64,000 nucleotides of DNA from Thunnus maccoyii (lineage: Eukaryota; Chordata; Actinopteri; Scombriformes; Scombridae): positions 15,340,501-15,404,500 of the forward strand of contig NC_056540.1 of the NCBI RefSeq assembly GCF_910596095.1. The letters run 5' to 3'. The number at the start of each line of letters is the position of its first letter. Within the stretch, counting starts at the first letter, position 1. Positions 11,801 to 22,044 of the stretch are shown here, in pieces. Under the pieces are notes generated by a model that saw only the letters and a program-made list of their open reading frames with translations, had not been told where the DNA came from and searched no databases. The position numbers were made by a program, and so were the translations under genes.

Positions 11801-11917
11801 GTTTCATAACATGTTATTCACATAACGTTAAATCCAATATTAATGTGTCAAATAGTGAAACAGCTCACCATGAGAGACTCCGAGCAGCATTACCAACAGT
11901 CCAACCACAGCTTCCAT
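8853..11917 (-). CDS. CD2/SLAM-like immunoglobulin receptor 1
   Basis: Six exons, all joined in phase 1: 11,869-11,917; 10,710-11,033; 10,097-10,354; 9,797-10,009; 9,539-9,649; 8,853-9,037. They give about 379 residues. Exon 1 is a signal peptide (MEAVVGLLVMLLGVSH). Exon 2 is a V-type domain whose F strand reads GAEYTLQ, without the usual Cys. Exon 3 is a C2-type domain with four Cys, enough for two disulfides. These two traits are typical of the CD2/SLAM family, whose members bind one another between leukocytes. Exon 4 adds a 71-residue extracellular module with two Cys and about five N-glycosylation sites. Exon 5 is the membrane segment. Exon 6 is the tail with LTYADV, VEYGQV and CVYAKV; the first two fit the ITIM consensus and should bind SH2 proteins when phosphorylated. 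Ligand and fine orthology cannot be told. Confidence 0.8.
9109..9478. mobile_element. MITE in intron 5 of receptor 1
   Basis: A short element with facing ends: TTTGACATTTTGGG near 9,119 and CCCAAAATGTCAAA near 9,453. The interior has GTTAGCTTAGCTTAGCA and paired inner inverted repeats around TAGCTGTTTCC. It resembles a non-autonomous repeat that I know to be very common in teleost introns. It has no coding capacity. Confidence 0.7.
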
Positions 11918-12129
11918 GTCTCCTCACTGTTCAGCCTCTGTTGACCCAGTCAGCAGCTTTCAGACAAACTTCTCTACTTTACTGAATAGAAAACATGAAC
12001 ATCCTACACTGAACAGCCTGAAATACAGTCCTGTACGTGATCAGCTTCAGAGGAGAACGTGTGGAAACTTTGACCAAGCAGAGTGTTGTTTCATCTTAGA
12101 GGGGAAAAGGAAGTGGTTCTTGAGGTCAC

Positions 12130-13498
12130 TTTTCTTTTTACCTCCAGCATGACAGAGGCCCTTCATATGTGTGATTCTTGCTTTGTACTTTTCATTTACT
12201 GCCTATTTTTTACAACCTAACTTTGTGGAAAGGAGAAGGGGAACAACAAGTTATGGAGAGTCCCTTGGGAGCACTTCGCATGTGTCAGTAGCTCAGCTTT
12301 ATCTCTGGCGAACATCCCCAACTCCAGGAGTGATGTCCAAATTAGGAAATGTGCATCATGTAGCAGGTGACTCTCCTCGCTGAGACCTGCTGATAGACGT
12401 AACAGTGGAGAAGAGGAGAGAGACTGAGACAGTGATGTAACTGACCTGTGCGCTGGTATTTGACATGTTTTTTGTTTTTTTTTTCTTTTCTGATTTGGGT
12501 TGTACCTTTAAAGGACTGTCTTGCATGGTTATTTAGCTTATAGTGTTGTGTGCTTAAGTTTATATTCATGTATATTCTTGGACGGGTTGATGTATGCTGG
12601 TTTGTTATTAAGAGGTTTTGTGTTTTCTGTTGTGTTTTCCTTCCTGTGTTCCTGTGCTGATTTGCACACCTGCCTTGTATCAGCTTCGTTGGCCCTGTTC
12701 CCTGTGTTTCCTCCAGCCAATCGGCTCCCTGTCTGTTTTCATGTTTTGTGTCCTCACTCTTTGTCCACCCATCTCCCCTCCTGCACCTCATCTCCTCGTT
12801 AGTTCAGTTAGTTTTTAAGTCCCAGTTTTCTGTTCAGTCTTTGTTGGATCCTCTGTTCAGTCTGTTCTGCTTAGTTCAGTTTGTTCAGTCAGCTCTGTTT
12901 GTGCTGCATCCTGTTTCACTTTTGCTTTTGAGCCACCAGTCTTGTTTTGCATGCACAAGCCTTTGATAAAGAAGTTTCTTCAGCCTCATTCAGCCTGCGG
13001 TCTCTGCATTTGGGTCCACCTGCTCCTCTACTCTTAACAGAATTCATCTCTTGTCCATGAACTACTGACAAACAATATGCCATAATTCCCAAATTCATTG
13101 GCAGACTGAACAAAGCATTATTCTGCCATCAAACTGGGATTTGGTGATGACAACCGTTCAATATCTTGACTGCTTATTTGTAATTATGGGGAAATTGATT
13201 AGAAGACAATTTAGCACAAGTGAGTCTTCGGATTATTAAAAATGTCAAACCAAACTTCACCTGAAGAGATTTTTGTTTACATAACAGTTGGTGTGAGTGA
13301 TGGTTGTGACTGTTGTCATACACTACATGGAAAATAAAGGTTATTCAACTCTACTGATTATTTCAGTTCCTCATTTGTTACAGAAAAACACACAGCAAGG
13401 TGCAAATAATAACATTCACACTATGCTGTTGACCAGCAGTGGTGTCACAACATTTCACTGTTATGTTCCTGGTGTGAAGCTCAACTTTGTCACATCAT

Positions 13499-13500
<2 letters not shown>
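12130..13500. other. Upstream flank of receptor 1 with unassigned repeat-like DNA
   Basis: No gene was seen. About 12,600-13,030 is T- and C-rich with many GTTCAGT and TTCAGTC repeats and ends near a GCATTTGGGTCCACCTG motif that I associate with dispersed fish repeats, possibly the end of a retroelement. The family was not assigned. Bases 13,100-13,420 are the partner of the duplicated block at 6,475-6,845. Confidence 0.35.

Positions 13501-13501
<1 letters not shown>

Positions 13502-13535
<34 letters not shown>
13502..13535. repeat. (CT)n microsatellite
   Basis: About 17 CT units between receptor 1 upstream DNA and Harbinger element C. Confidence 0.95.
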
Positions 13536-13538
<3 letters not shown>

Positions 13539-13662
13539 CGGAAGGAGTGAGTGTACTGAGTGGTCGTGTGAGAGTGCTTGTGGAGTCTTTCTTCTTATTT
13601 GTAAATGGTGTAAATAGTGTGTAGTTTTAGGTTGGTTTGAGGACTAATCCATCAAGCTGGCA

Positions 13663-15223
13663 AACTAAGACGGGTATACCTTGCTCTCAAGCAATACCTC
13701 AACATCTTTATCACTTTCCCATCTGGAGACACAGAAAATCAAGGAGGCTTTTTATTCAGTTGCAGGTATGTGACAGTTAAAAACATGTAAAGTAGCCTGC
13801 AGGCTGACGTGTCTCAGTATTAACTTAATACTCTCCTTCAGGCTTCCTCAATGTCATAGGCGCCATAGATTGCACCCATGTGCATATCCAGGCCCCATCT
13901 GGATCTCTGGAGGCAGATTATGACAACAGGAAATATTTCTATAGCCTAAATGCACAGGTATGTACTGGGGTGCAACTGTCCATATAGTGTCAGGCAGAAT
14001 AGTAATAATAAGATCTGGAAGAAATGTGCAAATCTGTGATAACAGATCAAATTAGCTTTGATGTTGACACTTCTTTGGATGTAAATCCTGTTACCCTGGC
14101 AGTTGTTTGCAGAAATGTGCATTTCAGTGTCAGCCTTACACAAAGAAGCACCTGTACTGTACAGAGATAGTGTTTCACTTTACCTTATCAGCACAGATCA
14201 ATGAATTACACAAGTACAGAGAACAAATCAGTTATTTCCTCTCCTAACCAAATATGTCATAGCACTGACATGAACTTGCAGAGGGCCGATGCAAAACCAG
14301 ATTTGAAATCACACACAATGTCAAACTCAAAGTCTAAAATATTATTCTGGAATATGAAACAAATGTTTAGATGATTCTGAACTGAACTTTACATTATGAA
14401 TGACACCACCTCATCAACCTTTCTTAGTCATGCTGAGTAATCTTAAATTAATGCTCTGCCAAGCAAAGTGTGCCACATCATTGACGGTCACCTTCTATGC
14501 TGAAGTTGCCTGATATCAAACATCAAGGCAAAATGGCCGGGCTCTGTCCATGATTCGAGGATCTTTTGTACATCATCACTGTCCTAGAGGTTTGCACAAG
14601 GCAAAAGAATGTTTTTACTACACAAAGCGTTGTTTGAGTCTTTTCAGGTAACATATATATTGCACACTAATAGATTTGGGAATTTGTGATGAGGGAAAAG
14701 GTGTAGATGCCATTTTAGTGAATTCAAAGTGGTAATTATAGTCTTTTTCTGGAAAACCATATCAGGCACACATCATTGTTCCAATTATAAGTCTTAATAC
14801 ATGTGTGAAGGGGATCATTAATCTATTTTAACCATAAGAATGTCATGTATACTTAACCAATACTCGTATTCTGAAGGGGAGTTTAATGGAGTCCTGCTTG
14901 GGGACAGAGGATATCCTTGCATGTCGTACCTGCTGACAACCTACCACGAACCAGCAACAGAGGCAGAAAGGGCCTTCAACCATGCCCACACAAGAACCAG
15001 GGCACAGACAGAAATGGTGTTTGGCCAACCAAAATCAAGGTTTTAGTGCTTAAAAAGCCTCAGGGTTACTACTGACAGGGCCTGTGACATCATCGTTGCC
15101 TGTGCAGTCTTGCACAACATTGCCACTCTGCGTCGCAGTGAGACTTCCCGCAATGTTGCAGGAGGAGCAAATGGGAAGACACTGACCCAGCCCTTCAGGA
15201 ACACATGGATGGAAGAACAGTGA
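13663..15223 (+). pseudogene. HARBI1-like transposase, element C
   Basis: DDE transposase pieces in order. One exon at 13,670-13,765 (AFYSVAG-type end) is followed by a GT donor. An exon at about 13,842-13,959 has the first catalytic Asp in GAIDCTH and ends in FYSLNAQ. A piece at about 14,878-15,045 has LLGDRGYPCMSYLL, which keeps the GD-GY motif, and the catalytic Glu in TEMVFGQ. The end at about 15,049-15,223 has ACDIIVACAVLHNIATLRR and stops after FRNTWMEEQ. An in-frame stop follows KSRF at about 15,045, and the N-terminal exon seen at 3,600-3,710 in element B is absent. It looks inactive but is less eroded than the transposase of element A. Confidence 0.75.
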
Positions 15224-15369
15224 GGGACCTTTACAAGAATACCTATTTCAGCTGATCCCCATTTTATTTATGGTCACCTTTGTTTTGGAGTGATCCCTTT
15301 TATTTGGAAGCGTAGCAAGTATAATTTTGTACTTTGTATTGAAGTTATTCATTTATTGACTCATTTTCT

Positions 15370-18300
15370 TCAAGCTGTGAAGACAAAAAAAGAAAAAGAA
15401 TTAAATACAGTCCAAACCATGGCTTTCTGCTGTGTTTAAATTTATACTTACATCCTTCTCCAGTTTCTTAATTTCCAGCTTCAACTTCTTAATTTTAAGC
15501 TTCTTGTATTCTGTGTCCAGTTTCTGGTTTTCAGTAGTGAGGAGCAGATGGCTTGTAAATTGAATGGATATCCTGTGAAAGAGACAATGTGTCAGTGAGT
15601 AGCCAATTATGTAGTTGGTAGGTAATATGAATAGTTACTTACTTCATTCCTTGATGACAAACTTCTTGTTCCGGTCACATCCTGCAGCAAGATGTATGGT
15701 TTTAATTTGTAGAATGCAGATGTAACATATGCCTCTTGCATGTTACATTAAATACATTAGTTGTGCTTTAAATGGTCACTATGTCTAACAGCAAAATCTT
15801 TTAATATAGAATATAATTTTGTCGGTAAATTTTACCTTTATTTAATAGTTGTAAGGTGTACATATTTGTGTTATTTTCATTATTTTATGCTGTTATCTTA
15901 TATTTAATATTTAATACTTGGCTACATAGTATCCAAGGTAACGATGCAGCTATAAAGCCCATCACCGGGGGAACTAGTCAGACCGGGCTTGTATCCCTCA
16001 GGTGAGTGTGTGACTATTAAATGGAAACCTGTAAATAATAAATGTATAGCTGACCTGAGATAGACTTTATTACTAATTATAATTATATTGACATTCAGAG
16101 TGATTATCTATGTGAACTGATTCATCTGTATTAATAGTGTGTTTGTGTAATCTGTAATATAGTGAATTTTTGATCCTGGTTAAGGTTAGACCGTTGGCCC
16201 TGTAATTTGTTATTTAACGGTTATTAAGCTTTGTCACAGAAATAATTTATTAGTATTGTAAGTTTCCTTTGATTATGATTTTATTTATGTTAAATAGTTT
16301 TACTGAGACCGGGCTTGTATCCCTCAGATCCTGAAGTGCTTGTAAGTGTTACCGGTGCCAGACCTAGGGGAAATCTGGACCGGCAGCAAAGGTTACACAG
16401 GCAAGGGTGCACTGTGTAGCCGTTAAAAACATGGTCTGTCGATTAATAAGGGAGAGAGCCAAAGTTAGCGTCTTGCTCTAGCCGATGCTCATTTAATATT
16501 GAACACAACAGTATAAAACTGTACATATTTTTCAGTTACGTCAGTTTCCTGAAACCTGCTGCTTCAAAGTTCATATTTCACATTCACACCAAAACATATG
16601 TTACAGAAATAAAATAAATGTTGAAACCAAATTCACAATAAACAATATAAAACATTCTGTCTAAAGAAAAATAACTTCACATGAATTTAAAATATGACTT
16701 ACATTTCTAAATAAATAAGAATAGGCTTAACTAAAATATAATGTAATATATGTATAAAATATAATCTAAGATATATATATATATGTATAAAATATAATAT
16801 ACAGCACAAAAATTATATTACCCAAAACACATTTACTTAACTCACATTACTACAATCACTCCTATTTTAACACATACCCCATTTACACTCATCTTACACT
16901 GATATGACGTACACAGAACCTTTCAGCAACATTAGCATAACACTCCTTTGCACTTGCACATAACCTCTTAACAAAATGGCGCGACTCTGCCCTGTTAACG
17001 AGCGACCGGAAGTGAAACTGGTTTGAATATAGCATCTCTATTTACCATTAACTCGCGACTGACTGGCTTATACTCTAAAACAATCTTTTAAACACATTTT
17101 TATATGTTACCACATGCAAAGGTCTGTAACTTTCACTGACAAAGTAGTAGGAACCAAAATTCACGGGGGTAAATATTCTCAATGGCAGCGCCCATGAAAA
17201 CACACAGCAACAAAAATACGTTCCAAATACATCTCTAAACCATGTCACAACTTCACAGAATAATTTGCAATGCATTTACATTAGTTAGTAAACAGAGCTA
17301 ATCATAGAAAAACAAGTTTTAACATACCTGTGGATTAATAAGGGAGAGAGCCAAGGTTAGCATCTTGCTCTAGCCGATGCTCATTTAATATTGAGCTGCG
17401 CATGAGCAGAGCAGGTACGAGTGATCTCCCTCAGGTATCCACAGTGGCATTAGAGCGCTATCTACCGACATCTTTGAGTATTGACCTGATGTCAAAACTG
17501 TATACAGAGTTACATTAGTTCAAATAATTAACAAAAAATTAGGGGGTGTCTGTGTCTGTTTACATAAAAACTTAACATGTGGCATTTCCAACCCATTACA
17601 TAAGCAATAAACAGACATCATTGAATCGACATCGGAGCTGTCTGGGTGTCTTCGTTGGAGTCAACTGATGTTACTAACTGTCAGCCGTTAGTCCATCATC
17701 ATCATCACAACACAACGCAGAGACTGTAGGCTGTCACTACTATCAGCGATATAAAGGAAACTTAACGGGGGCATTATAAACTGTGAGGCTAATATAGTCT
17801 CCCGTTACACAGATGCATCCAAAACATTTCACATTTGGTCTTACCCCTGGCATTTCTGTATCTACAGATATTGTGTCCTCATCAAGTGCTAGCGCCATCT
17901 CACTGCAGATAGATGAACACTGCAGTTGTTAATGTGAAAGGACACGATACATAAGATGCAATGTTTTGACAAAAATAAAACATACTTACACATAGGTCAG
18001 GTATGCCTTGAGTCGGGGGATCCAACAGCATTAAAAGTAAATGCATTGTAGTTATGTCGGTTCTCATAAGATAGCTTATACCATTATTTTAAACATACAT
18101 CTGATATTATCTAGCCTACTGATGATATAGCCACAGTCTTACAGTATCTAGTGATTTGAATGTTCATTTATTAAAAAATAGAAATAAAACAATATTCAGG
18201 CTGTATAACTTATGCATTTAATCTGTCTGCAATCTTTTGCCAAGCCATCTCCCTCGCTTTATTGATCGCAACAGATTTGCCTGTTTTAGTGACACTTTCA
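15370..18300 (-). pseudogene. Harbinger Myb-like partner gene, element C
   Basis: Exons on the minus strand. A SANT-type stretch at about 18,215-18,300 reads KSVAINKAREMAWQKIADRL. An ATG-bearing exon at 17,830-17,898 reads MALALDEDTISVDTEMPG. A small exon lies at about 15,640-15,690, a Lys/Leu/Glu coiled-coil exon at about 15,452-15,575, and a last exon near 15,370-15,380. Proteins of this type bind the element's ends and recruit the transposase. The LTR-type insertion sits in the intron after the ATG exon. The SANT stretch lies upstream of the ATG exon and its link to it is uncertain. Confidence 0.55.
15721..17809. mobile_element. LTR-type retroelement fossil inserted in Harbinger element C
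   Basis: The insertion starts TGTAACATAT and ends CCCGTTACA, and is flanked by the 4-base target duplication CAGA at 15,717-15,720 and 17,810-17,813. Removing it restores the match to element B at 2,240-2,270, so the limits are exact. TG...CA ends and a short target duplication are LTR-element traits. No gag, pol or env-type reading frame was recognised. It may be a solo LTR or a non-coding LTR derivative; the family is unassigned. Inside, a 62-base block occurs twice (16,441-16,502 and 17,333-17,394), and GACCGGGCTTGTATCCCTCAG occurs near 15,980 and 16,308. It is younger than the Harbinger copy it splits. Confidence 0.65.
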
Positions 18301-18744
18301 GGACACTGAAACTGAGAAACACAGACAGAGTGCAGTAGCTGTCAGTAAGAAAGAGAAAAAGAAAAGTGACGACTGTGAAAAGGCAGCAGAAGGAGAGCAG
18401 ACTGTGTTAAACACTACAGACACAGCAGCAGTGGACACAGTGAGAGACAGTGATGAAGACCTTTAGCCATCAAGCTGACTAATGGGATAGCCTGGCTTAT
18501 TTCGATAAGCCTTGCTAATTTAAGTTAGAGTTTTGTTCCATCACTGTGGCTTATATGAGTCCCAGCTCAGTAACCATGGTAACTTAGTCAGCAGAGCTAG
18601 CCTGCTCCATGGCAGGCTAACGGTCAAGCTTAATTTAGCCACATATCAAAGAACGGACGGAAACACTCAACGGAGACTCTCAAAAGACAGTTCCATCAAG
18701 TGTCTTTTCACGCTTGCATCACTTGTCTGTGTTCGATAACATAA

Positions 18745-19340
18745 GGAGGACATAAAGAAAACTAAATAAAGTCCAAACCATGACTTTCTTCTGTGTTTAA
18801 ATATATACAGTGGTAACCGCTTATAGTGATCACAGTTACAGTGATCAGCTGCTTATATGGATCAAAAAGCTCTGTGACAGAATCTCCAGTTTCTTTATCT
18901 CCAACTGCAAGTCAATTTTTAACTTTCATTGACACTTGTAAATGGACATCCTGTGAAAGAGAAAATGTGTCAAAGAGTATGATAATGTTGGTAAGTTGGT
19001 TCTCTTAAGTTGCCTACACCATAATTTTAAACATACATCTGATATTATCTAGCCAGTCATAATATAACCACAGTCACTGATCTGAATGCTCATTTATTAA
19101 CAAATTAAGATAAAACCATGAACAGAGAGAAGTGCTGCTCCTCACTATCCCCACGCAGACTCATCAAGCCGAATGCAGGGATTGAACTGTCAACATTCTA
19201 GTAATAAACTCGCTCTTCTAACCTTTAGACCATCACTACCCACCTACAGGTATATATTTAATCTGTCATCAATTTTGTGCCAAGCCATCTCCTTCACCTT
19301 GTTAATTGCAGCAGTAATATTTGGTGAAGACTCCTTTATA
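18745..19340 (-). mobile_element. Third Harbinger fragment with Myb-like exons
   Basis: A diverged copy of the 15,380-15,620 region (for example AGTCCAAACCATG and GGACATCCTGTGAAAGAGA) and of the 18,050-18,300 region (ACATACATCTGATATTATCTAG; CAAGCCATCTCC). It appears to be a further Harbinger relic in the same orientation as element C. Bases 18,808-18,880 carry a foreign insert with TTATAGTGATCACAGTTACA that resembles a Tigger/pogo end, a low-confidence call. The region about 19,440-19,620 may be its terminal arm. Confidence 0.5.
19124..19250 (-). repeat. tRNA-derived SINE-like insertion
   Basis: On the minus strand GTGATGGTCTAAAGGTTAGA resembles an RNA polymerase III A box and GTTCAATCCCTG a B box, spaced as in tRNA heads. 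It interrupts the third Harbinger fragment between its intron-like part and its SANT-like part. It is not a functional tRNA gene: no cloverleaf with a clear anticodon arm was found. Confidence 0.55.
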
Positions 19341-20139
19341 TTCTGCATATAGTTTCATCAGCAGGTTTGTTCTGCTGCAGAGAAGAACACTGCTCTAGTT
19401 TTCTCTTCTTTTTATGACATAGTATCATCCTTTTGACAATTGACTGTTCAGCGTTGTTTATGTACTTCGTGCATGTGCACACTGCAAGATTGTTCCAGCC
19501 TGGTTAGACTTAGCGTTGACTAAACACACCTAAGCTGCGTTAGTGGAACGGCTTGAGCCTCAAGTGAAAGTTGGTGTTAATTCTAGCCAGGCTTTTTCAA
19601 GTAAGCGCAGCTTTCTTTAGCTGTGTTGATGGAATACCCCTCTGATGGTGGAAGAGAAAGTCCCTGTTCTCAAAAGAAAACAATAAAACCGTAACAGTGG
19701 CTCTCAGGCCAAGAAAGGAGCAGTAAGCAGGATCAGAGAAAGGCAGCAGGAGGTGCAGCCAGAGTCTGGAGGAGGAGGATGAGGAGGACTGAGCTGAAGG
19801 CAGCCAGCCTCCCACTGACTCACAGCTGTCTGCTGAATCACAGCAGGAGAAAAAGTGTGCAGTACAACACATTAAAAAGTTCCTGCAAACAACAAAAAAT
19901 ATGAAAGAAGTCAAAGTTGAAGAGTACTTTCCAGCCAAAGAATTTTTACTTTCTGTCAGATCACAGATGAGCAGCAGAGGAAAAGGAGGTTACACTGACC
20001 AGGAAGTCTACAGACTGAAGAAAATAGTTCTGAAACTCAAACAAGAACTATTTAATGATGAGGACTCAGAAACAGTGTAAGACAGTCTGTATTCTAACCT
20101 GTTTTATTTTGTGTGGTGCCTCTCACATCAGAGATCATG

Positions 20140-20790
20140 AGTAATTTAAGAGTCTCCACACTTAACATAAATGGAGCCAGAGATGTGAGGAAGAGAGCGA
20201 GTCTGTTTGAACTGGTTAAACTGAAGAGCATCAATGTGATGTTGGTTCAGGAAATGCACAGTGACACTTTAAGTGAGACTGACTGGAGGAGGGAATGGGA
20301 TGGGGAGGTGGTTTTAAGTCATTTTAGCAAAACCAGTGGTGGAGTGGCACTCCTCTTTTCTAAAAACTTTCTGCTAAAGTCCCATGAGGTGGAAGAAGTA
20401 ATGAAGCGTGGACTGATGGTGGTTAGAGCCAAACATGAGCTTTTTACTATTGTTTTTGTAAATGTATACGCTCCCAACACAGGACCTGCCGGAGTTCAAT
20501 TTTTAAATGAACTAGGTGTGGTTTTAAGTCAGAGTGGGCCTGAGGAGTTTTTATTTTTAGGAGGAGATTTCAATTGAACAAAGAACGATCAGCTGGACAG
20601 AAATCATACTGAACCTCATGCTGCCTCAAACGAGCCATGAAGCAGCTGGTGGAAGCTCACAGGTTTACTCACATATGGAGAGAACATGACAAACTTGAGC
20701 AGTACACTTGGGTCCAGACCAGAGATAATCTTTTTTCTATGGCCAGATCAGACAGATTTTACTCTTTTAAGCATCATTTTAGTATTTTAA
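20140..20790 (+). pseudogene. LINE ORF2 endonuclease domain
   Basis: Apurinic-type endonuclease domain that nicks target DNA in L1-like elements. Visible motifs are LNINGARD at the start, VQEMHSD with the catalytic Glu, VFVNVYAPN, and LGGDFN with Asp and Asn. A TGA follows GGDFN at 20,575-20,577. The later part reads AHRFTHIWREHDKLEQYTWV and then drifts out of frame. It belongs to the LINE above. Confidence 0.85.
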
Positions 20791-21699
20791 AGGGTGCAGA
20801 ATACTTCCTCTGGGGTTTTCAGATCATTCCATGGTGTCTTGTAATGTTTTTATTGCAAATGTTAAACCCAAGTCTGCATATTGGCACTTTAACACTTCTT
20901 TGTTATTAGATTAACATTTTAAAGAAACTTTTGTATTCTTTTGGAAAGTTTTTAGAACAAGAAAAGGGGATTTTACATCACTGAAGCAGTGTTGGGATTG
21001 TGGGAAATTGGAGGTCAGGCAGTTTTGTCAACAGTACACTCTCAATGTCTCTCAGGACATCATTTAATCTATACGAGATATGGAGATTGAAATAGTGGAG
21101 AGTTCAGCAGAGTCCACAGAAAATTGAGGCTGCATTGAAGACCTCAAAACCAAAAAAGCCACATTGGCAGACCTGCTGGGCTGTAAAACACAAGGGGCGC
21201 TGGTCCGATCTTGCTTTCAGAGCGCTGCTCTGATGGACTCACTGTCAAAGTTCTTTTTCAGCCTGGAGGAGAAGAATGGGCAGAGCAGGTTCATCCACAT
21301 CTGCGCTCGGCCACAGGACATCTGTTGACCGAACCCAGTGAGATCCAACAGAGAGCTATGGACTTTTATTCTGGTCAGGCGGGTCTATCGTTGACAATGT
21401 GTGATTCGAGATCTTTTGGAGGTCTCTTTGGGTTTCTTTGGGTTTTGATGCTGGTCTCGTTTCTTTGGAGCAGGAAAAGGCATTTGAGCAGGTTGAGCAC
21501 CTTTACCTTTGGAAAGTTTTACAAAGTTTCAGCCTCGGCCCTGGACTCATTGCCAAGATAAAGTTCTGTACGAAGACATCAAGAGTGTATTGAAAATTAA
21601 TGGTGGTTTGTGCTTGATGTCTAGTATGCTCTATTGACTCTCTATTGAGCCGATGTTGCACAATATTCATTTTTTTATTGATGGTCTGGTTTTACCTGA

Positions 21700-22044
21700 T
21701 TGTTTATGTTATCTGCATATGCAGATGATATTATTATTATAGTAAAAAAACAGGATGATGTAAGAACGTTAGGAAACATTGTTGAAACCTTTGGAAAAAT
21801 CTTAGCTGCAAAAGTGAACTGGGCAAAGAGTGAGGTGTTAGCAGTTGGGAGTTGGTCTGCAGGTCTCCCTCAGGTGCCAGGAGGATTAAGCTGGAGGAGG
21901 GGAGGCTTTAAGTATCTGGGGGTTTATCTAGGAAATGATCAAACTGTAAAGAAGAACTGGGAGGGACTGGTGGAGAAGGTGGAGGGGAGGCTGGCCAAGT
22001 GGAGGTGGCTGTTACTTCACATGTCATACAGATCTGATCATTAA
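21700..22044 (+). pseudogene. LINE ORF2 reverse-transcriptase remnant
   Basis: Holds AYADDIIIIVKK, the polymerase active-site motif, then KVNWAKSEVLAVG and FKYLGVYLGND, in the order usual for Tx1-type L1 enzymes. The stretch just upstream (21,560-21,700) keeps pieces equivalent to CPLSG-type and EPML segments in other frames. No intact polymerase can be made. Confidence 0.85.

Larger units (their letters stand above)
13640..18740 (+). mobile_element. PIF/Harbinger element C, most complete copy, split by an insertion
   Basis: Inverted relative to element B. The transposase runs on plus from about 13,660 to 15,223 and the Myb-like gene on minus from about 18,300 to 15,370, tail to tail. A 2,089-base LTR-type insertion at 15,721-17,809 separates the Myb-like exons. 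The right flank at 18,480-18,740 matches 4,200-4,430 inverted and probably marks a long terminal arm. The left end near 13,640 was set from where the transposase match begins. Compared with element B, this copy keeps the central 850 bases. Confidence 0.75.

Noticed and set aside
12342-12818. Overlapping open frames of up to 149 codons at 12.3-12.8 kb
   Set aside because: Low-complexity repeat-like DNA, open in several frames on both strands, no splice structure.
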